9,370 nt of DNA, taken from NCBI GenBank assembly GCA_934716785.1, contig CAKUYM010000162.1:1-9370 (forward strand), given 5' to 3'. A program made the position numbers and the translations under genes. Shown one piece after another: positions 1 to 6,639 of the stretch (position 1 is the first letter of the stretch; the number at the start of each line of letters is the position of its first letter). The notes beneath the pieces were generated by a model. That model saw only the letters and a program-made list of their open reading frames with translations, was not told the origin of the DNA and did no database searches. Source of the stretch: an uncultured Bacteroides sp. (GTDB lineage Bacteria; Bacteroidota; Bacteroidia; Bacteroidales; Bacteroidaceae).

Positions 1-129
1 CATTTAGGCATGTTGCGCTTGGAATTGTCGGGAAATGATTTGTTCCGTGCATCAACAGTGCGTGCAGAACGCGGATGGGATTATCCTTATTCACGTTCAT
101 TTGCAGTATCATTAAAAATGAGTTTGTAA
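1..129 (+). CDS. SusC/RagA-type TonB-dependent transporter, C-terminal end only (partial)
   Basis: Reading from base 1 in frame gives 42 codons ending in TAA at 127-129. The peptide ends in YPYSRSFAVSLKMSL, the typical last strand of a SusC-family outer-membrane barrel: an aromatic-rich turn (GWDYPYSRSF) followed by an alternating strand close to the C-terminus. The SusD-type gene starting 23 bases downstream strongly supports the assignment, because SusC and SusD genes are almost always adjacent in this order. SusC proteins are TonB-driven outer-membrane channels that import the ligand captured by their SusD lid. The plug, TonB box and most of the barrel lie outside the window, so substrate class cannot be read from this gene. 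Confidence 0.87.
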   Translation, partial: HLGMLRLELSGNDLFRASTVRAERGWDYPYSRSFAVSLKMSL

Positions 130-152
130 GTCGATTTATTTTAATTTGAACA

Positions 153-1586
153 ATGATGAGTAGAAAAAGAAATATAGTATGTTCGTTGTTTGTTATGTTG
201 CTGACGATGAGCAGTTGTAGCTGGTTGGATGTGTCACCGAGCAACGAAGTTAATGATGACGATATGTTTAGCAAAGGCGACGGATATCGCAATGCGTTGA
301 ACGGAATCTATCTCAAACTCAGTGAAAGTTCTTTGTATGGGCGAAACCTAAGCTGGGGATTTATAGAGGTGCTTGGACAACAGTATCTGACAGATTTTAT
401 GGAGAGAACCTCTACTTACTACAAGGCTGCCGGATATAAATATGACGATGCGGATGTGAAGTCCGTTATTTCCGGATTCTGGTCGACCGCTTATAACGGG
501 ATTGCCAGTTGCAACCATCTGATATCTGAAGTAAGCGGTGCGGATGTATCTCTCTTTCAAGAACACGAGATGGAGAAAGATATGATTTGGGGTGAGGCAA
601 TGGCTTTGCGTGCGTTGTTCCATTTTAATATCTTGCAGATGTTTGCTCCTTCTATGGAAACGGATGACGGGAAGAAATATATACCTTACGTAGACTCATA
701 TCCTGTGATCAGCACCACATATTATACGAGCGCAGAGATATTGAAGAAGATCGAGAACGATTTGCTGCAGGCAAGAGACTTGGTGGCGAAATGTGATATT
801 GAAGAGCATCCGGAATGGATGGAGACCAATTACCGTATGTTTGCCCGCGGTGTGTCCGGCGAACTTCCCGAAGAGGTGTTCTTTGCCTATCGCGGCTATC
901 GTATGAACTATTATGCGGTTACAGCTTTATTGGCAAGAGTCTATATGTGGGAGAAAGAGTATAAGAAAGCTTTTGATTGTGCGGAAACGGTAACGAAGGC
1001 TACTCATAATGACAGGGCTCTCTTTGGATTCACCGGCTCTTCAGAATTAGGTGAGGATGTGAAAGATACTGAAAGCTTGATTTTTACGGTATCAAGCGAA
1101 ACGCTGACGGATGACTTCAAGCCATTTATAACCTCGGACAGCAGAACACGTTTCCTTTTCAGTGGAAGCAGCATCTTTGAAGGTTCGCAAGAAGATCAGC
1201 GTGGCAGTTCTTCTATGATAGGCAATCAGGAAAGTGTGCAATACTCTAAGAAGTACACATTGTCGGAAGGAGAAGACGGCTATGATATGATTCCGGTGAT
1301 TCGTCTGAGCGAAATGTACTACATTATGGCAGAATATTATGCCCGTAATGCAAACTTCACCGAAGCGGGAAAAATGCTGGATACGGTTCGCTCTGCCCGC
1401 GGCATCATATCAAATACTTCCAATGTCGCTTCATTGGACGACTTTATCAGCAAGCTGCTGAAGGAAGTCCGCAAGGAACTGATAGGAGAGGGACAGTTGT
1501 ACTTCCAGTACAAGCGACTGAACTACAATGCTTTTACCGATGGAGTAAAATTCGTATTCGACCGTCCGGAGAACGAAGAAATATAA
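153..1586 (+). CDS. SusD/RagB-family nutrient-binding outer-membrane lipoprotein
   Basis: This 477-residue protein has a lipoprotein signal peptide: a basic start, a hydrophobic run, then MSSC with the predicted lipidated cysteine at residue 22. SusD hallmarks follow in order. WGEAMALRALFHFNILQMF (about 146-164) is the conserved N-terminal helical repeat, YYAVTALLARVYMWEKEYKKAF (about 253) is a TPR-like helix pair, and MIPVIRLSEMYYIMAEYYA (about 379) begins the C-terminal RagB/SusD domain. The protein ends in FDRPENEEI, resembling the usual proline- and acid-rich SusD tail. SusD proteins sit as a hinged lid on the SusC barrel at the cell surface and bind the ligand. The length is slightly short for the family but nothing appears missing. 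Two adjacent ATGs (153 and 156) could both start it; the choice changes one residue. No Shine-Dalgarno site is visible, only AT-rich sequence, as usual in Bacteroides. Substrate cannot be read directly. Confidence 0.95.
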   Translation: MMSRKRNIVCSLFVMLLTMSSCSWLDVSPSNEVNDDDMFSKGDGYRNALNGIYLKLSESSLYGRNLSWGFIEVLGQQYLTDFMERTSTYYKAAGYKYDDADVKSVISGFWSTAYNGIASCNHLISEVSGADVSLFQEHEMEKDMIWGEAMALRALFHFNILQMFAPSMETDDGKKYIPYVDSYPVISTTYYTSAEILKKIENDLLQARDLVAKCDIEEHPEWMETNYRMFARGVSGELPEEVFFAYRGYRMNYYAVTALLARVYMWEKEYKKAFDCAETVTKATHNDRALFGFTGSSELGEDVKDTESLIFTVSSETLTDDFKPFITSDSRTRFLFSGSSIFEGSQEDQRGSSSMIGNQESVQYSKKYTLSEGEDGYDMIPVIRLSEMYYIMAEYYARNANFTEAGKMLDTVRSARGIISNTSNVASLDDFISKLLKEVRKELIGEGQLYFQYKRLNYNAFTDGVKFVFDRPENEEI

Positions 1587-1607
1587 TTTAATTTATTATC
1601 ATTGATT

Positions 1608-2303
1608 ATGAATATATACATGAAACCCTATATTTTATTATTGCTTTTGGCTTGTTGTCTTTTCTCTTGTTCGGAAGACGAGATAAAGCCTTATCATGGC
1701 GACCAGTATTTGTACTTCAGCCAACTGAAAGGCACGGAAGACCTCTCTGTCAACGTGTCGTTCAATAATTATCCGCTTGACGACGAACTGACCGTAAAGA
1801 TTGCTTTAGGTTTGGTCGGTGATCCTTTTACAAGCCCTGCTCCCTATAAGATCGGAGTTGTGGCGGATAAGACTACTGCTTTGCCTGAAAACTATTCTTT
1901 GCCGGAAGCACCGACTTTCAAAGCAAACTCGGCTACGGACGAGTTGGAAGTGAAGTTGATAAAAACAGAAAACCTGACGGAAGATGTATCACTTCTCCTG
2001 AAAATAGAACCGAATGATTATTTTGAAGGAAGTATCTTGCATTATGATACAATCCGGATTGTGTTCAACAATGTAGAAAGCCAGCCGTTGTGGTGGGATA
2101 AGGAAGTGGTAAATGTTTATCTCGGTACTTATTCGCGTGCGAAATATAGAGCTTTGGTGCAATATGGAGGTGAAGAAGCTATTAACTTCGGAACGCTGAA
2201 TGCATCACAGAGACGTCGGTGTGCTTTGCGCCTGAAAGATGCTATCAGTCAATATGGTCTGAAGGAAGAGAACGGAAAGACTATGACGGTACCTATTTAT
2301 TAA
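1608..2303 (+). CDS. DUF4843-type surface lipoprotein, SusCD accessory
   Basis: The start is taken at ATG 1608 (231 residues). An in-frame TTG at 1602 and an ATG at 1620 are alternatives; the ATG at 1620 leaves the shortest n-region. A hydrophobic leader ends in LFSC, with cysteine 21 the probable lipidation site, followed by SEDEIKPY. An acidic stretch right after the cysteine fits the Bacteroidota surface-export signal. The layout matches DUF4843 lipoproteins: C-S-E-D-E-I-K-P-Y near the N-terminus, a beta-rich middle, then the WW...LGTYSRAKY segment and a short helical C-terminus ending with NGKTMTVPIY. In known loci these proteins follow SusD genes and precede PKD-like lipoproteins, exactly as here, and are thought to be accessory parts of the SusCD complex. 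No catalytic motif is seen. The gene begins 21 bases after the SusD stop and ends 4 bases before the next ATG, so it is cotranscribed. The family call comes from recognised motifs, not a profile search. Confidence 0.85.
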   Translation: MNIYMKPYILLLLLACCLFSCSEDEIKPYHGDQYLYFSQLKGTEDLSVNVSFNNYPLDDELTVKIALGLVGDPFTSPAPYKIGVVADKTTALPENYSLPEAPTFKANSATDELEVKLIKTENLTEDVSLLLKIEPNDYFEGSILHYDTIRIVFNNVESQPLWWDKEVVNVYLGTYSRAKYRALVQYGGEEAINFGTLNASQRRRCALRLKDAISQYGLKEENGKTMTVPIY

Positions 2304-2307
2304 CCAG

Positions 2308-3960
2308 ATGAATGAAATGAATATGAAGAGGATAAAATTGAGATTGGCGACGGTTGTACTTTTAGGGTCGCTGATGTCTTCTTGTTATGAGGATAAAGGA
2401 AACTACGATTACGCTCAAATGAATGATATCACAGTGGCGATTCCACTGGAGAGTTCGGAATGCGTATTGGGTGATGTGCTGAAAATAACTCCCGAACTAA
2501 AATTCTTGGCAGGAAAGGAAACGGAGAATTTGACTTATCTGTGGACATTCGACGGGCAGGAGGTAGGAACAGACCGAGTGCTGAACTGGACTATCGATAA
2601 GGACGGGAAGTTCAAGGATTTGCGTCTGGCTGTGAAAGATGAGAATACCGGAGTTACTTATTTCGGTTCATCGTTGCTGTCCGTGATTTCTCCTTATACT
2701 TCAGACGGCTGGGTGACGCTGTCTGCCAAGGAAGACGGAACTTCAATGCTGACGTACATGCGTCCTACTACGAAAGATGACAAATATACGTGCGTGGTGG
2801 CGAAAGATGTATATGGACTCTCTAATGGTGGAGCTGCTTTAGGCGGCAAGCCGATTTTTATGAGTCAGCATTTTGTTTCCCCGTGGGGAACCGGTGAGGA
2901 CAATACCAGTTGGCTCTGGGTTACTCAGGAAGGCGGACAAGGCACTGTTGACGTATCCGGTAGTTCTTATCAGACAGAAGGCTATCTGCCTGCCATGTTC
3001 ATCAATGGCGGTTATCCGGAGGGATTCGAACCGCAGCGGGTGTATGATATGGTCTATCTATCAATGGCTGTCGGGAAGAACGGAGAAATCTATACCCGTG
3101 TGAAAGAGTCTCTGAATCTGTTCAACTCCAACTATTTCTTGGATGATAGAGTCCTTTCATATAATGGAAATCCGATAGACGGTACGATGATAGCTATGAC
3201 TCCGGAGTTTTATGAACACGGAGGTGTATTGGCTTATGACAAGAACTCAAAACGATATTTGCATATAACAGACAAGAAAGCCAGTGTTCTTGTTATTGGA
3301 AGTGGAATGGTCGACAAACTTTATTCTGGCAATGTGCTTGCTCTTACATCATGGGATAGTAGTGACCCGTTTGATGATATGACCGGATATACGGTACATT
3401 ATGTAGGAGCTTGCGTAGGTCCTTACGGACAAGGCAGCGGGTCTATGGGCTATATGTCTGTCATCGAAAAAGACAATCGCTTTTACATACAGCATTTTGA
3501 GGTGGATGATTGTTCTGGAAAGTACGCTCCCAGTGTTTATATCACTACCCGCATGCGGGAAGTACCGTTTGAGAATATCATCACCGGAAGCACGAAGAAT
3601 GTATATGCGCTTTGCTACTATCAGAATAACGGTCGTCCTTACTTACTGTTGAGCAGTGACAATGATCTTTATATCTATTACTTTAAAGGCGATAAGGGCA
3701 AGCAATTGATTAAGTTTGCTACATTCGACGCTCCGATTGCCGGCATAGATACCGGAGGCGGTGCTTACGAAGGTCATGCGGGAGTTGGTCTGGAGAACGG
3801 AGAATTTTATGTACTGAACTTGAGTCTCTCTGTATTGGAAGAAGTCATTAAAAACGGCGACAGCGAGAATAAAATATTGTTTAAGCAGGAAGGCTTGGGC
3901 AAGATAGTACAGGTTCTGTATAAGCGTGAAAAGACACGTGACTATGGCTCTTGGGACTAA
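2308..3960 (+). CDS. PKD-like family surface lipoprotein, SusCD accessory
   Basis: This 550-residue protein has a lipoprotein leader ending in LMSSC (cysteine 26) followed by YEDKGNYDY, a near-diagnostic N-terminus of the Bacteroidota PKD-like lipoproteins. Residues about 40-125 look like an immunoglobulin-type PKD fold, with a Y/LWTFDG-type strand around residue 80. From about 130 (SDGWVTLSAKEDG) to the end the sequence has repeated short beta segments such as YTVHYVGACVGPYG and NVYALCYYQNNGRPYLLLSSD. That could be a propeller-like domain, but this is a guess from pattern. The family has no known catalytic activity and is regarded as a ligand-binding or lid-associated accessory of SusCD transporters. 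ATG 2308 is used; ATGs at 2317 and 2323 are also possible and keep the leader. The gene follows the DUF4843 gene by 4 bases and stops 28 bases before the next start. Acidic residues at +2 and +3 after the cysteine favour surface exposure. Confidence 0.85.
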   Translation: MNEMNMKRIKLRLATVVLLGSLMSSCYEDKGNYDYAQMNDITVAIPLESSECVLGDVLKITPELKFLAGKETENLTYLWTFDGQEVGTDRVLNWTIDKDGKFKDLRLAVKDENTGVTYFGSSLLSVISPYTSDGWVTLSAKEDGTSMLTYMRPTTKDDKYTCVVAKDVYGLSNGGAALGGKPIFMSQHFVSPWGTGEDNTSWLWVTQEGGQGTVDVSGSSYQTEGYLPAMFINGGYPEGFEPQRVYDMVYLSMAVGKNGEIYTRVKESLNLFNSNYFLDDRVLSYNGNPIDGTMIAMTPEFYEHGGVLAYDKNSKRYLHITDKKASVLVIGSGMVDKLYSGNVLALTSWDSSDPFDDMTGYTVHYVGACVGPYGQGSGSMGYMSVIEKDNRFYIQHFEVDDCSGKYAPSVYITTRMREVPFENIITGSTKNVYALCYYQNNGRPYLLLSSDNDLYIYYFKGDKGKQLIKFATFDAPIAGIDTGGGAYEGHAGVGLENGEFYVLNLSLSVLEEVIKNGDSENKILFKQEGLGKIVQVLYKREKTRDYGSWD

Positions 3961-3988
3961 TAGAGAAAACTTTGAAATAAAAAATTAT

Positions 3989-6625
3989 ATGCGAAAACAA
4001 CTGTATTTGCTTCTTTTAGCGACACTGTGCGGGGCTATGATCAACCCCGCCGTGGCTAAGAAGAAAAACAAGAAGAAAGCTTCTACCGAAGCTACGACAA
4101 CAAAGAAAAAAGAGAAGAAGGAGACCAAGTATGACAAGCTGTTCAAGGACAAGAAAGTCACGACGGCCAAAGGTTTCATCACTCTTCATCAGTTTGACAA
4201 CAAAGTCTACTTTGAATTGCCGCTCAAGATTCTCAATCGTGACATACTGTTGGGGTCTACCATTGTGGAAACTACCGACAATCAGTTTGGTTGTGTAGGT
4301 GAAAAGTCAAGCGATCCTTTCCTGATTCGTTTCGTGCAACGTGACTCAACGATTACATTGCGCCGTGTGCAGGCAGGACAATTCTCGGACGACCGGGAAA
4401 TAAAGAAGCGTTTGCGGAGCAGCACTATGCCGGCCATTGCCGAAACCTTTGAGATAAAGGCTTACAATAACGATAGCACGGCAGTTGTATTTGATATGAC
4501 CGGCTATTTGTTGAGCGACAAGAAGATGCTTTCTCCTTTCTCTCCTTATTCACAGATAGAAATGGCGGGAGCAAGCATTGACAAGAACTTTGAGAAAGAA
4601 AGTTCTTTTATTCAAGGTATCAAAGGCTTTGAAGACAATATCAGCATCCGTTCTTTATTGACCTATAAGGTCAGCATAGGATCAAGAGGAAGTTATGCAG
4701 TGAAAAATATGCCGTTCTCGGCTGTGATGAACCGCAGCTTCATCCTGCTTCCGGAACAACCGATGCGAGTTCGTTATGCCGATCCGCGTATCGGTATTTT
4801 CGAGCACTCTGTCGTTGAGTTCGCTTCCGAAGGAAGAGGATTGCGTACCCGGCACATTGCTCATCGTTGGAATTTAGAACCATCGGACTCTGCTGCATAT
4901 TTGCGCGGAGAATTGGTGGAGCCTAAGAAGCCTATTGTTTTCTATATTGATGATACATTCCCTTTGAGTTGGAACAAATATATCCATAAAGGGGTTGAAG
5001 TATGGCAGAAGGCATTTGAGAAAATCGGTTTCAAGAATGCGATTGTCGCAAAGGACTTTCCAAAGAATGATCCCAACTTCGATCCGGAGAACATTAAATA
5101 TTCGTGTATCCGCTATGCACCTTCTACAATCGCCAATGCAATGGGACCATCATGGATTGATCCTCGTTCGGGAGAAATCATAAACGCTTCGGTGACGGTG
5201 TATCATAATATTGTGCAGCTGGTTCAGTATTGGCGTTTCTTGCAGACGGCACCGGCAGATAAGGACGTGCGCGACATCGTATTGCCAGAGGATCTGTTGG
5301 GTGACTGCATCGCTTACGTGCTTTCTCATGAAGTGGGCCATACGCTGTCTCTGATGCACAATATGGCAGGTTCGTCTTCCATTCCTGTTGAGTCATTGCG
5401 TGATCCGAAATTCACTCAGGAGTATGGAACTACTTATTCTATTATGGATTATGCGCGTAACAATTATGTGGCACAGCCGGGTGATAAAGAAAAAGGAGTG
5501 CGTATGACGCCTCCCGAACTGGGTGCATATGATTATTATGCAATCTCTTGGTTGTACAAGCCGATATTCGAGGCGAAAACAGCCGAAGAAGAAATCCCAG
5601 TATTGGATAAATGGATCAGCGAGAAATCGGGCGATCCCAAGTACCGCTATGGCAAGCAGCAGTTCAAACGCCGTTTTGATCCGAGTTCGGTAGAAGAAGA
5701 CCTCGGTGATGATCCGGTGAAAGCTTCGGAGTATGGACGCCGCAATTTGCAGTATATCCTGAAACACATGAATGAATGGGTGGCGGATAAAGACAAGGAT
5801 TTCGAGTTTCGCAGCGCTTTGTATGATGAGATTGTCTATGGATATGTGCGTTATCTGACTTTCGTTTTGGCTGATATCGGTGGTATCTATCTGAATGAAC
5901 GTTATGATGGCGACCAGCGTCAGAGCTACCAGACCGTCCCCAAAGCTCAGCAGAAGAAAGCGTTGAATTTCCTGTTCAATGAGTTGAAAGACCTTTCTTG
6001 GCTTGATGCGCGTGAGACGTTGAAAGAGTTTCCGATCCGTACTTCTGTAGCCATGCAGATGGAAGATGCGATAATTGACGGTATATTCTCTCGTTGTGGT
6101 GCTGTGGCTATCTGTGCGGATAAGGCAGTATCCGCCCCTTATACTCAAAAGGAATATTTGGCTGATATCGAGCGTTTCATATGGGCACCGACCCGTGCCG
6201 GCAAGACCCTGACTGATTTAGAGATGCGTCTGCAGATGAGTTATCTGACGAAATTGATCGGAGGGTCTGTGGCCGGTGTTGCCAAGAATGCGACACGTAA
6301 AGGCATTGCGGACATGTATGGAATCATCAAAGTGCCCGAATGGCTGAAAGCTGCTTCCCGTGAGCGTTTCGGTATTATTTCGGAGGAATTTATGGGATGT
6401 TTCAATAACAGACATGCCGAGATGCAGGCTGCCCGTCCGGAAGAAATCAGTGGTTTTGAAGACGATGTTGAATTGAAAGCTCCGTTAGAGCCGATGGAAC
6501 ATGTCTATTTCGGTGAGTTGAAAAAAATCCGCAGTTTGGTTGCTGCAAGTGCTTCTACCGGCTCTGCCGAAACGCAACGTCATTATCGCTTATTATTGTA
6601 TAAAATAGATCAGGCATTAAAATAA
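3989..6625 (+). CDS. Zinc-dependent metalloprotease, DUF5118/DUF5117/DUF4953 family, active-site intact
   Basis: The start is set at ATG 3989 (878 residues). The open frame runs back to 3926, but those 21 residues overlap the upstream gene and would bury the signal peptide. From 3989 the leader is a clean Sec signal ending AVA (cleavage near residue 23), with no lipobox. Next come a lysine-rich stretch (24-47), a DUF5118-like segment starting YDKLFKDKKV (48 to about 97), a DUF5117-like region to about 290, and the protease domain. HEVGHTLSLMH (447-457) supplies three zinc-binding histidines and catalytic Glu448, in a metzincin-like spacing with serine where glycine is usual. SIMDY (Met486) forms the Met-turn. 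The C-terminal part carries GGIYLNE and PEEISGF, both shared with the downstream paralogue. The likely role is periplasmic peptide hydrolysis, perhaps of material imported by the SusCD complex. The 28-base gap and shared direction put it in the same operon. Substrate is unknown. Confidence 0.92.
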   Translation: MRKQLYLLLLATLCGAMINPAVAKKKNKKKASTEATTTKKKEKKETKYDKLFKDKKVTTAKGFITLHQFDNKVYFELPLKILNRDILLGSTIVETTDNQFGCVGEKSSDPFLIRFVQRDSTITLRRVQAGQFSDDREIKKRLRSSTMPAIAETFEIKAYNNDSTAVVFDMTGYLLSDKKMLSPFSPYSQIEMAGASIDKNFEKESSFIQGIKGFEDNISIRSLLTYKVSIGSRGSYAVKNMPFSAVMNRSFILLPEQPMRVRYADPRIGIFEHSVVEFASEGRGLRTRHIAHRWNLEPSDSAAYLRGELVEPKKPIVFYIDDTFPLSWNKYIHKGVEVWQKAFEKIGFKNAIVAKDFPKNDPNFDPENIKYSCIRYAPSTIANAMGPSWIDPRSGEIINASVTVYHNIVQLVQYWRFLQTAPADKDVRDIVLPEDLLGDCIAYVLSHEVGHTLSLMHNMAGSSSIPVESLRDPKFTQEYGTTYSIMDYARNNYVAQPGDKEKGVRMTPPELGAYDYYAISWLYKPIFEAKTAEEEIPVLDKWISEKSGDPKYRYGKQQFKRRFDPSSVEEDLGDDPVKASEYGRRNLQYILKHMNEWVADKDKDFEFRSALYDEIVYGYVRYLTFVLADIGGIYLNERYDGDQRQSYQTVPKAQQKKALNFLFNELKDLSWLDARETLKEFPIRTSVAMQMEDAIIDGIFSRCGAVAICADKAVSAPYTQKEYLADIERFIWAPTRAGKTLTDLEMRLQMSYLTKLIGGSVAGVAKNATRKGIADMYGIIKVPEWLKAASRERFGIISEEFMGCFNNRHAEMQAARPEEISGFEDDVELKAPLEPMEHVYFGELKKIRSLVAASASTGSAETQRHYRLLLYKIDQALK

Positions 6626-6639
6626 TGGGAAGTATGAGA
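6623..6639 (+). promoter_or_regulatory. Stop/start overlap (TAATG) with possible internal RBS between two metalloprotease-family genes
   Basis: The TAA stop of the first protease gene (6623-6625) shares its last A with the ATG of the second (6625-6627). This arrangement usually gives translational coupling by terminating ribosomes. A second in-frame ATG at 6634 follows the purine-rich GGGAAG and begins MRNRYSRILCLLLL, which is also a complete signal peptide. Either start makes the same mature protein; the sequence alone cannot decide. Coupling would help keep the two paralogues at similar amounts. Confidence 0.7.

Noticed and set aside
130..152. Possible promoter between the SusC and SusD genes
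   Set aside because: Only 23 AT-rich bases with no TAnnTTTG box; the genes are most simply cotranscribed.
1602..1607. TTG start two codons before ATG 1608
   Set aside because: ATG starts at 1608 and 1620 give the same lipoprotein leader; a TTG start has no support such as a ribosome binding site.
3926..3988. Upstream in-frame start extending the first protease by 21 residues into the PKD-like gene
   Set aside because: The extension overlaps the previous gene and would place a hydrophilic stretch before an otherwise perfect signal peptide; ATG 3989 gives a normal leader.
5393..6148. 251-codon open frame on the minus strand inside the first protease gene
   Set aside because: It is fully antisense to a well-supported gene, its translation has no recognisable motif, and its composition is that of a codon-bias shadow.
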